From: Oligoflexia bacterium
GTDB taxonomy: Bacteria > Bdellovibrionota > UBA1018 > CAIPTA01
Length of the DNA: 50,437 nt
NCBI GenBank assembly: GCA_023954355.1
Contig: JAMLID010000024.1
Span: 1-50,437, forward strand
Direction: 5' to 3'
Below the pieces are notes generated by a model. The model did no database searches, had not been told where the DNA came from, and saw only the letters and a program-made list of their open reading frames with translations. Below are positions 24,681 to 34,300 of this stretch, piece after piece. Within the stretch, counting starts at the first letter, position 1. Every line of letters starts with the position of its first letter. A program made the translations under genes and the position numbers.

Positions 24681-27299
24681 TCAATTATTTCTTATGAGGT
24701 CTTCTACCTTAGATTGAATGGTTTTTGCTATTTCTTTGTAGCTCTCATTATCTTTTGCCATACTTGCAAACGATACAGGCTCTCCAAAAAACACTTCTAA
24801 GTGCCCTTGTCCAGGCCACCTACTACCTTTTGGCATAATTTTATGGGCTCCACGAATATATACAGGAACCGCCAAGCATTTTTCACCTGCTAATAGCTGG
24901 CCAACACCAGACTTGAACTCTTGCAGAGATCCATCTACAGATCTTGTTCCCTCTGGGAAAATTACCAGATGCCTGCCGTCAGATAGAGCTGACTGACAAA
25001 GCTGCATGCTTTCTAAAATTCTTCCTTTTCTATCAAAAGGAATCGCATTCACAGTCAAGCGAGCAAATAAAGAAGTCATTGCTGTTCTAAAAAAATAATC
25101 TTTCGCAGCTACGGCAAAGGTATTCTTAACATGGCTCGCTGGTAAGGCACTGGTAATAGATAATAAATCAAAATGACTCGTATGATTTGGACAAAAAACA
25201 AAAGCGCTTTTATCTGAAATATTTTCTAGCCCATAAACTCTTAATTGGTGCTTTTGTCGTATGTATCTTTTAAGAAAGAATTGAATTAATTTCCTTGGTA
25301 TTGACCATAAGAAAAAAAGATTATCAATAGGACGAAATTCAGAAAAAGGCACGTTTTTAAAAAAACGAAACTTAGGTTTACTCTCTACTGCAAATTGAAG
25401 AACAGTAAGAAAATCTTTTACCGTTTGTATTTGAGAAAAGTCTAAGCCTTCTACTTTAATATTAAATTCTTTTTCTACTGAGCTAAGCAATTCAATTAAA
25501 GTTAAAGAATCCAAACCAAAATCTCTTTGAAGAGAATCATTTATCCCTATTTCATCAGCAGGAGTATGAGAGATATGTGAAATTGCTTCAGCTACTATGC
25601 GCTCAAGCTTACTGTTTAGTTGAAGCAACTCTTTCGTATTCTTTTGTTGAGAGAGATTTTGATTTTTTTGCTGAAGCAGCTTTTTCACTTCATGCTTTTT
25701 TACTTTTCTCGTCATGGTTTTAGGCAATTCATCGAACCATATTTCTATTTTTTTAGGTCTCTTATAATCAGACAGTACCTGACATATTTCTCTGACAAGT
25801 ACACTACACTCACGAGTTATTTCTTCATTTGACATGCCTTTAAATTTAGTGCGATCTGGTACAGCAACCAAAACTACGTTTTCATGTCCCTGTTGGTCAG
25901 CCACTCCTATTATGGTAGCCTCTAAAAACTGATTAGTTGCCAAAATGAGTGCTTCGATTTCTTCTGGATAAATATTTTTCCCGGCACTACTAACTATAAT
26001 GTCTTTTTTACGACCAGTGATTCTTAACATGCCCTTGTTATCTAAAGTACCTAAATCACCTGTACGAAACCAATCTTCAAAAAATGCTGTTTGTGTATGT
26101 TCTGCATCTAAATAACCTGAGAAAACACTAGAGCCTCTTGCCCAAATTTCTCCTTCTTCACCTTGCTTTAAAATTTCATCAGATGAGCCTCGAATCGATA
26201 ACTCAACTGATGGTAAAGCAGCACCGACATGATCTGGTCCAGCGGTTTGTAAATTTGTAATCGATAATACAGGCGATGTTTCTGTTAAGCCGTATCCTTG
26301 AAGAATAGGGATTCCTAATTTTTCAAAAAAGACATATGTCGCTGGTTGTAATTTAGAACCTCCAGCAATAAAAAAACGAATATTACCACCGAGAGCTTTT
26401 TTAATCGGAAATCCTACTATTTTTTTTCCTAAATCTGTTGATTGCAGTAGTTGTATTGCCGAGCCAAGAGATTTAGGTAGACTATCTAGCTTTGCCTGTA
26501 AACTTCTGGCAATCACTTCAAATAGAAGAGGAACGCCTATTAAAGTAGTGGCCTTACTATCTTTTAATGCCATAAGTAAGTCTTCTGCCTTTAATGACTT
26601 CACATATGTCACTTGAGCTCTTGCTAAAGTCGCCACAACGAAGCCACCTGTAAATTCGAGCATATGAGAAAGTGGTAAAACACTAACGATTCTATCACTA
26701 GAAGACGCATCTACTACTTTCAATACATCTTGTGCGTTCGTCAAAATATTTTCATGGGAAATAGGTACTCCCTTAGGGCTCCCCGTAGTTCCACTGGTAA
26801 AAATCAAAAGACTAGTGTCTTTAGGATTTAATCCCGTAAGAACATCTGCTTCTGATAGTTGCACTACCTTAGACAACGGCTCACGATCTTGCGAGTTCCA
26901 ATCTAGAATACCCACTTTTCTTGAAGCTAACTCTTTAGAGATCTCTGTATATGACGGGCAGTTTCTAGATAAAAAACAAAATTGAGGGTTTGCTCTATCA
27001 ATGATATTTCGAAACTCTAACGCGCTTGTAATAGATGCTATTGGTACCAGTGTGGCACCTATATTAGACACAGCCATTGCTGCCATAGTCCACTCAGGGC
27101 AATTTTCTGAGGCCATTAGAACTTTACCGCCAGGACTGACACCATTTTTTCGAAGATGCGTAGTAAGTTTTTTAGAAAGCGATACAAACTCTTTATAGGT
27201 AACAGAACGATAGCCGCCTTCTTCTAGTTGAAGCTTATAAGCAACCCTATCCTTTTCTTTTTCGCAGACAGCAAATATAGCTTCGTGTAAGCTTTTCAT
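24681..27299 (-). CDS. Acyl-activating enzyme / acyl carrier / PlsC acyltransferase fusion
   Basis: 872 residues with three modules. Residues 1-540: ANL acyl-CoA/ACP synthetase with LLIFTSGTTGSPKG (164-177), GYGLTETSP and FRTGDLG. Residues about 560-640: acyl carrier domain with FGLDSL, Ser598 being the phosphopantetheine site. Residues about 690-870: PlsC-type acyltransferase with NHTSHFD (His706, Asp711) and FPEGTRS (781-787). A single chain could activate a free fatty acid, load it on its own carrier and pass it to a lysophospholipid. E. coli Aas has the same end activities in reverse order and no carrier. TAAAAT ends 6 nt before ATG 27299. Confidence 0.9.
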   Translation of the reverse strand: MKSLHEAIFAVCEKEKDRVAYKLQLEEGGYRSVTYKEFVSLSKKLTTHLRKNGVSPGGKVLMASENCPEWTMAAMAVSNIGATLVPIASITSALEFRNIIDRANPQFCFLSRNCPSYTEISKELASRKVGILDWNSQDREPLSKVVQLSEADVLTGLNPKDTSLLIFTSGTTGSPKGVPISHENILTNAQDVLKVVDASSSDRIVSVLPLSHMLEFTGGFVVATLARAQVTYVKSLKAEDLLMALKDSKATTLIGVPLLFEVIARSLQAKLDSLPKSLGSAIQLLQSTDLGKKIVGFPIKKALGGNIRFFIAGGSKLQPATYVFFEKLGIPILQGYGLTETSPVLSITNLQTAGPDHVGAALPSVELSIRGSSDEILKQGEEGEIWARGSSVFSGYLDAEHTQTAFFEDWFRTGDLGTLDNKGMLRITGRKKDIIVSSAGKNIYPEEIEALILATNQFLEATIIGVADQQGHENVVLVAVPDRTKFKGMSNEEITRECSVLVREICQVLSDYKRPKKIEIWFDELPKTMTRKVKKHEVKKLLQQKNQNLSQQKNTKELLQLNSKLERIVAEAISHISHTPADEIGINDSLQRDFGLDSLTLIELLSSVEKEFNIKVEGLDFSQIQTVKDFLTVLQFAVESKPKFRFFKNVPFSEFRPIDNLFFLWSIPRKLIQFFLKRYIRQKHQLRVYGLENISDKSAFVFCPNHTSHFDLLSITSALPASHVKNTFAVAAKDYFFRTAMTSLFARLTVNAIPFDRKGRILESMQLCQSALSDGRHLVIFPEGTRSVDGSLQEFKSGVGQLLAGEKCLAVPVYIRGAHKIMPKGSRWPGQGHLEVFFGEPVSFASMAKDNESYKEIAKTIQSKVEDLIRNN

Positions 27300-27305
27300 A
27301 CAGTG

Positions 27306-27311
27306 ATTTTA
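27306..27311 (-). promoter_or_regulatory. -10-like element of the acyl-activating fusion gene
   Basis: TAAAAT on the minus strand, six bases before ATG 27299, with no good -35 and no Shine-Dalgarno. Suggests a leaderless start. Confidence 0.3.
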
Positions 27312-27317
27312 AGATAG

Positions 27318-28100
27318 GTGAAGGAAAAACAAAAATCTATGACAGAAATTTCTGATTGGCTACATTCTAAACGAAATCGTTTATTTTTTTCATTACGAAA
27401 TCGTATCCGCTTTCAACGCAAAGGATATAAGGAGCATAACGATTTTTTATCATTAGAACCTGAAGCAATGCGAGAAATTGCTACCTCTTACAAGGCTAAA
27501 TCTCTTTTAAGCCACCTCAATAAAGAAAACGGTAAAAAAACACTAGCTACTTTATTTTATCTTCAACACTTTTTTTCAAAAGAAGAAAGTGAACGATTTA
27601 AAACCATTCTTGAAGTCGGTGGACAAGATTTTTCACGCTATCCAGCCTATCGTACTTTTTTCAGTAAGAGCCAGATCACTGGTATTGAATTAGATGCTTT
27701 TCCAATCTTGCACAATCTTCACTCACGAATGGACAAAGCAAATTATTACTTATCTCTTTTTAAGGCTTCCGATAATTTTATCTGTGCTGACTTTTTTCAA
27801 TGGACTAAGAAATATGATTTAATTTTATTTTTTTATCCATTTGTTTCTGAAAATCCTGCTCTACAGTGGGGCTTACCAAAGGACTACGCTAATCCAGAAA
27901 AATTAATTTCATCGATCCATAAGGGATTAAATAATAAAGGTGAAGCCCTACTGGTACATCAGGGAGACTGGGAACAAGAGGTTTTTGATAAATCTCTATC
28001 AAAGAACCCCTTACTCAAACTTAAGAGTCGAAAAATACTCGATTGTATATTTTATCAAAATCCGCACCCAGCTTATTTTTCACTCTATGAAAAAATCTAG
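27318..28100 (+). CDS. Putative SAM-dependent methyltransferase-like protein
   Basis: 260 residues from GTG 27318 (or 253 from ATG 27339; neither has a good ribosome-binding site). The centre has a Rossmann-like glycine motif ILEVGGQDFSRYP with an acidic residue after the next strand (ITGIELDAFP) and later KYDLILFFYPFVSEN, compatible with a class I methyltransferase lacking a clear catalytic motif. No signal peptide. Starts 18 bp from the divergent acyl-activating fusion gene; its end overlaps the convergent dioxygenase gene by 4 nt. Function unknown; the enzyme class is a tentative guess. Confidence 0.6.
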   Translation: MKEKQKSMTEISDWLHSKRNRLFFSLRNRIRFQRKGYKEHNDFLSLEPEAMREIATSYKAKSLLSHLNKENGKKTLATLFYLQHFFSKEESERFKTILEVGGQDFSRYPAYRTFFSKSQITGIELDAFPILHNLHSRMDKANYYLSLFKASDNFICADFFQWTKKYDLILFFYPFVSENPALQWGLPKDYANPEKLISSIHKGLNNKGEALLVHQGDWEQEVFDKSLSKNPLLKLKSRKILDCIFYQNPHPAYFSLYEKI

Positions 28101-28777
28101 CTTCTAACTTTATCTAGTAAAATTGAGAAGTGTCCAATTTTTGTATTTGGTTCTAGGCTTTCTGGCGACGGTACTAAATCAACAATAACAGAATCTCTCT
28201 CATCCTTTGCAAGTGATTGAAGAATCAAATCTCTATCGTTTAGCGAGTCTCCAGAAAAATACATCTGCGTAATTAGTTCTTTGTACCCAAGCTTAGAGAC
28301 TTTAAAATGAATATGCGGAGGCCTAGTCCAGTCAATATCTGCCGGGTAGGCACCGGGAACAATAGTCTTAAATAAAAAACTTCCATCTTCGGCTGTTTCA
28401 GCTTCAGCCCAATATTGAAAATTCGGATCCAAAGGAGCTTCGTTAGGGTCAGCATTATGGTTATATCTTCCCGAAGCACAGGCCTGCCATATTTCTACAT
28501 TCGCACCGCTAATGGGCTGGCAATTTTTATCTGCAACTGTACCAGTTACGTAAATAACCTTTCCTAGTGCTCTTCTACTAGAACCTTCAATAAAGGTTAA
28601 GTCTTGGTCACCAGTAAAATTTTTCTCTCCTGGATAAAAAGGACCTCTAGTCTGTGTTGGTGTTAAAACACCAGAGCAAGTTGCGGCAAAAGACTTTGCG
28701 GCAAAAGAACTTAAAGCCAATGAACCTGTGAATCCTGCACCTATTTTTAAAAAATTTCTTCTGTTAACGATTTTCAT
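28097..28777 (-). CDS. Tat-exported intradiol ring-cleavage dioxygenase-like protein
   Basis: 226 residues. NRRNFLKIGAGF is a twin-arginine signal, so the folded iron protein should be exported. The mature domain matches the catechol/protocatechuate 3,4-dioxygenase fold: TRGPFYPGE, DKNCQPISGANVEIWQA, GRYNH (first Tyr ligand), FQYWAEAETAEDGSF (second Tyr) and PPHIHFKV (His ligands). Intradiol enzymes cleave catechols between the hydroxyls; an exported version without aromatic-degradation neighbours suggests a different substrate, for instance extracellular catechols or siderophores (inference). The gene is monocistronic. Confidence 0.87.
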   Translation of the reverse strand: MKIVNRRNFLKIGAGFTGSLALSSFAAKSFAATCSGVLTPTQTRGPFYPGEKNFTGDQDLTFIEGSSRRALGKVIYVTGTVADKNCQPISGANVEIWQACASGRYNHNADPNEAPLDPNFQYWAEAETAEDGSFLFKTIVPGAYPADIDWTRPPHIHFKVSKLGYKELITQMYFSGDSLNDRDLILQSLAKDERDSVIVDLVPSPESLEPNTKIGHFSILLDKVRS

Positions 28778-28915
28778 ACGTTTCTCCTTTCACCTGAAAA
28801 TAATGCAGACCTAAAAAAGGGGGAAATGAATAGAAGTTTTCATTATGATAAGAATTTTTTATCATTCTAGGAGATTGAACGAAAAAGTCAGTTCTCTGAA
28901 CCACCTGAAACATGC

Positions 28916-28921
28916 TAGAAT
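28916..28921 (+). promoter_or_regulatory. Extended -10 element upstream of thrS
   Basis: TGC-TAGAAT (extended -10, hexamer 28916-28921) ends 10 nt before ATG 28932; -35 region poor. Supports the later thrS start. Confidence 0.4.
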
Positions 28922-28931
28922 AGTGGGCTAT

Positions 28932-30692
28932 ATGGAAAAAGAATTAGAAGAATTATTAGCCACACCAAAATTAAGCGCCCTAGAAACGATGAGACACTCC
29001 TGTGCTCACGTATTAGCTCATGCAATCACTCGACTGTACCCAGGCTCTCAGTTTGGCGTTGGGCCACATATAGAACATGGGTTCTACTACGACATTCTTT
29101 TTCCAGAGCATGTAACAGAAGATATTTTACCTAAACTTGAAGATGAAATGAAAAAAATTATCAAAGAGGGGAAGCCCTTTGTTAGAAAAGTTTTGTCTAA
29201 AGAAGAGGCTGTTCGGTTTTTCGGTGATCATGGACAACTTTTTAAAATTGAGCTTATTAAAGATTTAAACCTAGAAAAAGTAGGCACCTATGAAGAGGGT
29301 GCTTTTACAGATATGTGCCAAGGCCCACATCTTGAAAATACCTCACAAATTAAAGCATTTAAGCTTACTCATATGGCCGGTGCTTACTGGCGAGGTTCTG
29401 AAAAAAACCAAATGCTCACAAGAATCTATGGTCTTTGCTTTAACAGTAACAAAGAGCTAGAAGAGCATCTTCGACTTTTAGAAGAAGCGAAAAAGCGTGA
29501 CCATAGAAAATTAGGAAAAGAGCTAGACCTGTTTAGCTTTCATCAAGAAGCTGCCGCAATGCCTTTCTTTCACCCCAGAGGGGCGATTGTATACAACAGC
29601 CTTCAGAACTTTATTCGCAAATTGTACACAAAGTACGGCTATGAAGAAGTAATCACTCCTCAAATTCTAGATGTCGATCTCTGGCATAAATCTGGCCACT
29701 ACGACAACTATAAAGAAAATATGTATTTCTCTCAGCAAGACGAGAGGGACGTTGCTATGAAGCCAATGAACTGCCCGTGCCATGCAATGATTTTTTCTAC
29801 AAACCAACACTCATACCGAGAACTACCTATTCGTTATGCAGATTTCGGTAGATTACACCGCTATGAACGCTCCGGAGTAACCGCTGGATTAACTAGAGTT
29901 CGATCTTTCGCCCAAGATGATGCTCACATTTTCTGCACTGAAGACCAAATCGGAGAAGAAGTGGCTGACTTAGTGAAAATGATTCGTGAAGCCTATCAAG
30001 TATTTGGCTTTCCAGAGCCTCTTGTATACCTATCTACACGCCCAGAAAAAAGCGTTGGATCGGATGAGATGTGGAAAAAAGCAGAAGCCTTTTTAGAGGA
30101 AGCTATTAAGAAAAATAATTTAAACTTTAAAGTGAACCCAGGTGATGGTGCTTTTTATGGGCCTAAAATTGATTTTAATATCAAAGATGCTATTGGCCGA
30201 TACCACCAACTTTCTACGATTCAATTAGACTTCTCTATGCCAGAACGTTTTGGATTAGAGTACGTAGATGCGGATAACTCTCGAAAACGACCTGTAATGA
30301 TTCACAGAGCTGTACTTGGTTCGCTAGAACGCTTCATGGGAATCTTAATTGAGCATTGCTCTGGAGCTTTTCCTTTTTGGGTAGCCCCTTTGCAAGCTCG
30401 TTTTGTTCCGATCAATGACTCCCATGCAGAATATTGCCATAAGGCGGCTCGAAAACTTCGTTCACTAGGATTTCGCGTCGACGTAGATGATTCTAATAAC
30501 TCTATGGGCGCGAAAACAAGAGAGGCACAAACACAAAAAATCCCCTATATGCTAGCTGTTGGAGATCGTGAGATTCAAGCAAATAGCTTTAGTGCAAGAA
30601 AGTATGGAGAAAAAGTATCAAACACTCTAACAGAAGAACAAGTGATTGAAGCCTTCACTAAACTTAGTGACCCATTACTACCGCAACAGTAG
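28932..30692 (+). CDS. thrS: Threonyl-tRNA synthetase lacking the N-terminal TGS domain
   Basis: 586 residues from ATG 28932; E. coli ThrS has 642. It starts directly with the editing domain (HSCAHVLAHA, with the HxxxH, and MCQGPH), then the class II core: MKPMNCPCHAMIF (zinc Cys), motif 2 RYADFGRLHRYERSG, and motif 3 MIHRAVLGSLERFMG, then the anticodon-binding domain (WVAPLQARFVPI, GFRVDVDD). The TGS domain expected before the editing domain is missing; the frame opens upstream to ATG 28845, but those 29 residues do not look like TGS. No T-box leader is apparent. All catalytic motifs are intact, so it should be functional. Confidence 0.95.
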   Translation: MEKELEELLATPKLSALETMRHSCAHVLAHAITRLYPGSQFGVGPHIEHGFYYDILFPEHVTEDILPKLEDEMKKIIKEGKPFVRKVLSKEEAVRFFGDHGQLFKIELIKDLNLEKVGTYEEGAFTDMCQGPHLENTSQIKAFKLTHMAGAYWRGSEKNQMLTRIYGLCFNSNKELEEHLRLLEEAKKRDHRKLGKELDLFSFHQEAAAMPFFHPRGAIVYNSLQNFIRKLYTKYGYEEVITPQILDVDLWHKSGHYDNYKENMYFSQQDERDVAMKPMNCPCHAMIFSTNQHSYRELPIRYADFGRLHRYERSGVTAGLTRVRSFAQDDAHIFCTEDQIGEEVADLVKMIREAYQVFGFPEPLVYLSTRPEKSVGSDEMWKKAEAFLEEAIKKNNLNFKVNPGDGAFYGPKIDFNIKDAIGRYHQLSTIQLDFSMPERFGLEYVDADNSRKRPVMIHRAVLGSLERFMGILIEHCSGAFPFWVAPLQARFVPINDSHAEYCHKAARKLRSLGFRVDVDDSNNSMGAKTREAQTQKIPYMLAVGDREIQANSFSARKYGEKVSNTLTEEQVIEAFTKLSDPLLPQQ

Positions 30693-30740
30693 AGGCTATT
30701 TCGATAAGCTTGAGCACACGAAAATTTTTAAAATAGTGAG

Positions 30741-33700
30741 TTAACGCCCTTTAAGAACAAAAAACAAAGATCTCAGAGGCGTTTTGTTTATAAATTTTAG
30801 AAATTTTTCAGTCGTTGTCTCAAATGTCATCAACAACGCAGGAAAAAACACAGCTGTACATATAGACCCAATTGCTAATCCCCAGCCCAATGAAAGCGCT
30901 AATGCCATTACAAAGCCATCAGAGCCCCCGATACCATAAGCGGTAGGAAACAGTCCAAGCACTGTTGTACATGAAGTCAAGATAATCGGACGAAGCCTAG
31001 CTGTCGCCGTATCTAAAAGAGCATCCACTAGAGAGCCCTTTTCTTTTTTTCTTTGGTTAAAGAAATCCATAAACACAATCGCATTGTTCACGATAACACC
31101 TGCTAAAGCAATGATTCCTAACATCGCCATAAACGACAAAGGACGACCATGAAGTAATAAGGCCCAAATCACTCCAATAAATCCTAGTGGAATAGAAAAT
31201 AAAACCAAGATCGGCTGACTAAAGCTGTTGAACGTTATGACTAAAATCGTAAAAATAAGTATTGCTGCCACGACAAAGGCTTTTCCTAAACTGGCCATAC
31301 TCTCTTGCGTATCTTCGTTTTCTCCACCGAATTCAATCGAATAGCCATTATATTCTCTTGAAATCCAATTCAATTTTTCTTCTAATATCCTTGTTGCCTG
31401 AATTGCCGTGGTCTTTGAAAGATCAACTTGAGCACTCACATTTAATAAACGTTTATATTTTTGGTGTTGAATCAACAGCCTGGAGTCTGTTTCTTCAAAA
31501 CGAGCGATTTGATTCAACGGTATTAAATGTCCTCTTTGATTTCCTATCTTGATATCACTTAACTGAACATTACCATCTTTTTTCTCTTCATCTAACTGTA
31601 CTCGGATATCGATTTCTTCATCTAGACTCCTAGAGCTAGTAGCTACAACTCCCGCAAAAGAAGCCCTAACAGACTGGGCAACATCAGCTACTGACAACCC
31701 AACCGAAGCGACTTTTTTACTATCAGGAGTAACTTTAATTTCTTTTTTTCCAATAATCTCAGAATCTTCAATATCTAATACTCCATCGACAGTTTTCATT
31801 TCTTCTTTGATTCTATCTGCAATTTTTTTCAATGTAGAAAATTCTTCTCCATAAATATTAATAGAGATTGGTCTTCCTTGAGGTGGGCCTCCTTTAGCGA
31901 TTTCAAAACCTATTTTTTCTGCACCTTTTGGTTTAGGAACTGCAGCACGAAGCTCTTCAACTATGGTTCCCACGGCCCTATCTCTTTCACTCTCAGGAGT
32001 TAAATTTACTCTGATTTGAGCATAATGGCTCGCTCGCTTTGTTAATGGGTCATTAGGATCGTTTTGCTGTAGTCCTATATTCGCTACATATGCTCGTAAC
32101 TCTTCTTTTGGTAACTTCGCAATGAAAGGCTCTATTTCTTTTACCATATCTTCCATCTCTTCAAGGCTTGCACCTGGAGCGCCATCAACTCTGATGAAGA
32201 AAGAATAAATCCCATCAGGCGGAAAAAGAATAAAAGACATTCTCGTGGCTACAACTCCAGTGAAAATTAATAATGCCAAAAATATAGAAATGGTTTTCCA
32301 TTTATTAAAAATCGTCCATTTAATTAAATTACGATACTTTGGAAGAAACTTATCATACCAGTGAATTTTTTCTGATTTCCTAGCCTTCATCACACTATCA
32401 CCAACGATTGTAAAGATGTGGCAAGGAGCAACTAAAAAGGCCTCAAATAAAGAATATACAAGCGGTAAAATAACCATCACAGGAATTTCGAAAACAAACT
32501 TACCAAAAACTCCTGTCATAAACATCATAGGAGAAAAAGCCGCAACAGTTGTTAATACTGATGCTGTTACTGGGCCAACCATTTCAGCTGTGCCCTCTAC
32601 AATAGCAACCTCAAGCGTGTCGCCTAGCTCCATTCGCCTATAAACGTTTTCTACTACGACTATGGCATCATCTACTAACATTCCAGAAACAATGATCAAT
32701 CCAATTAAGCTAATTAAATTGATCGACATTCCCATCCAATGAATTGTGGTAATAGCCAAAAGCATACAAAAGGGAATGCCTATAGCGACAACGCAGGCTA
32801 CACGAAACGGCAAAAACAACGCTAACACGATAAAAACAAGAGCAATACCTACTATCATATTGCTGCTTAAAATTTGAATTCGATTAGATAGATATTCTGT
32901 AAAGTCGTTTACAAATTCATACTGTATTCCTTTGGGTAAACGATCTTTGATTTCATCCATTCTCTTTTGTACGCGTGTCACAACCTGAAGCGCATCTGCT
33001 TTTTCTTTTTTAATAATCGTTAGTGAAAAAGACTTTTCACCATTAGATCGATAAAGAATGGTTGGTTTTTCCATCCATTCTTTGACCCTTCCCAAGTCTT
33101 TAACGGTAATTGCGTATCCTGAAAAATTAGACCGTATTACTGTTTTTTCAGCATCTTCAGTTGTACGAATTTCGCCATCAGTTTTAATTGATTTTTCTCT
33201 ACCATTTGGCAGAATCATATCACCACCAGGCAGCTGAATGTTTTGATTTTTTAGTGCAGAAATTACTTGCCCTACAGAGACCTCTGCTCTTTGTAATTTG
33301 TCTTCGTTTAACAGGACTTGAAGCTCTCTCTTACGCCATGCACTTTTTGTAATCTTAGCAACACCGGGCACGAAGGCTAATTCATCAGCCAAAAATTTAG
33401 CTGCATCACGAACAACCAAATCATCAAGCTCATTTGAGCTTACTGTTAACTCAATGACTGGAGTTTGCCCAGATTCTAACGCCGTAACAATTGGCCTTTC
33501 TGCTTCTTCAGGATATCCATCCACCCGATCAATGGCTCTTTGTATATCTGTATTTGTCTTATCTGGATCACGGGCATCAGGGTCAAGCTGCAAAGTAAGT
33601 ACAGCTCTGCCTTCTGTTGCATTACTTGTTACTTTTTTAATTCCGTCAACCTCACGAATGGCTTGCTCTAGTGGATTAACCAAAAGCTTTTCTGCTTGCT

Positions 33701-33872
33701 CTGGAGATGCACCTGGTAAAACTGCCGCAACTAAAGTGATATCGAATTCTACTTTTGGAAACAGATCTTTTCTAATCGCAAATAGACTGTAAATACCTAG
33801 CAACAAAACTATAACAGTTAGCATGTTTCCAAATAAATGTTGCTGAAAAAAAAATCTTACTAAAGAACGCAT
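30741..33872 (-). CDS. RND efflux permease (AcrB/HAE1-type)
   Basis: 1043 residues, the usual length, with twelve predicted membrane helices and two large periplasmic loops. Family marks: VEFDITLVAAVLPGASPEQ near the start, SGMLVDDAIVVVENVYRR with the proton-relay Asp401-Asp402, and ALAGVIVNNAIVFMDF in the second half. Inner-membrane proton/drug antiporter of a tripartite pump. Unusually for such pumps, neither a membrane-fusion protein nor an outer-membrane factor gene is next to it, so partners must be elsewhere. Converges on thrS. No clear promoter seen; ATG 33872 has a weak AAGTGGG 11 nt or so upstream. Confidence 0.93.
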   Translation of the reverse strand: MRSLVRFFFQQHLFGNMLTVIVLLLGIYSLFAIRKDLFPKVEFDITLVAAVLPGASPEQAEKLLVNPLEQAIREVDGIKKVTSNATEGRAVLTLQLDPDARDPDKTNTDIQRAIDRVDGYPEEAERPIVTALESGQTPVIELTVSSNELDDLVVRDAAKFLADELAFVPGVAKITKSAWRKRELQVLLNEDKLQRAEVSVGQVISALKNQNIQLPGGDMILPNGREKSIKTDGEIRTTEDAEKTVIRSNFSGYAITVKDLGRVKEWMEKPTILYRSNGEKSFSLTIIKKEKADALQVVTRVQKRMDEIKDRLPKGIQYEFVNDFTEYLSNRIQILSSNMIVGIALVFIVLALFLPFRVACVVAIGIPFCMLLAITTIHWMGMSINLISLIGLIIVSGMLVDDAIVVVENVYRRMELGDTLEVAIVEGTAEMVGPVTASVLTTVAAFSPMMFMTGVFGKFVFEIPVMVILPLVYSLFEAFLVAPCHIFTIVGDSVMKARKSEKIHWYDKFLPKYRNLIKWTIFNKWKTISIFLALLIFTGVVATRMSFILFPPDGIYSFFIRVDGAPGASLEEMEDMVKEIEPFIAKLPKEELRAYVANIGLQQNDPNDPLTKRASHYAQIRVNLTPESERDRAVGTIVEELRAAVPKPKGAEKIGFEIAKGGPPQGRPISINIYGEEFSTLKKIADRIKEEMKTVDGVLDIEDSEIIGKKEIKVTPDSKKVASVGLSVADVAQSVRASFAGVVATSSRSLDEEIDIRVQLDEEKKDGNVQLSDIKIGNQRGHLIPLNQIARFEETDSRLLIQHQKYKRLLNVSAQVDLSKTTAIQATRILEEKLNWISREYNGYSIEFGGENEDTQESMASLGKAFVVAAILIFTILVITFNSFSQPILVLFSIPLGFIGVIWALLLHGRPLSFMAMLGIIALAGVIVNNAIVFMDFFNQRKKEKGSLVDALLDTATARLRPIILTSCTTVLGLFPTAYGIGGSDGFVMALALSLGWGLAIGSICTAVFFPALLMTFETTTEKFLKFINKTPLRSLFFVLKGR

Positions 33873-34300
33873 CGCTTACTTACCCACTTCTAAAAGTTAC
33901 AAGAAATTTTAGGCCGTATTTTTAAAGTTAAAAGCCTTGCGTGAAAAATACAAAAAGTACCTAACAAGCTGTAAGAAGTAAGAATAGTAAGTCTACTCCA
34001 AATACGAACCGCAAATCAGGCGCTTTAGTGGCTTTCGCATAGTTGTTGTTAACTTTGAAAATACACCCCAAGTAAATAGCTATTTAACATGGGTAACAAA
34101 AAATTTCTTCTTCATGCGGTAAAAGGTTCACAATCATATAAAACCCTAAAAGAAGGTAAAATAAATTTTAAAATAGTTAATAAAATCAATAGATTAATGC
34201 CGCCACAAGACTCTCTAGAGTTTTTTTTGGGCTCCTGGATAATTCGTTATACAATGATATAGATGGGCATAAAAGACTTGTGCTCAAAGAGAAGAGATGC
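33873..34300. other. Intergenic region between divergent RND and HD genes
   Basis: About 430 bp without a confident gene. It holds one 57-codon ORF (34089-34262, listed separately), a small hairpin ACTCT/AGAGT followed by eight T (34209-34229) that could be a weak terminator, and AT-rich stretches with no convincing promoter pair. No tRNA or other structured RNA recognised. Confidence 0.5.
34089..34262 (+). CDS. Possible 57-residue ORF
   Basis: ATG 34089 to TAG 34262: Lys-rich first half, hydrophobic/aromatic end (SLEFFLGSWIIRY). No ribosome-binding site and no recognised family; a T8 tract and small hairpin lie inside it. May be chance. Confidence 0.2.
   Translation: MGNKKFLLHAVKGSQSYKTLKEGKINFKIVNKINRLMPPQDSLEFFLGSWIIRYTMI

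Noticed and set aside
28826..28870. 14-codon leader ORF with AAGGGGG before thrS, as a possible attenuation peptide
   Set aside because: No threonine codons, only 2 nt between the purine run and ATG, and no terminator/antiterminator pair.
28778..28931. T-box or other riboswitch before thrS
   Set aside because: No conserved T-box core or terminator; a -10 element close to the start leaves little leader.
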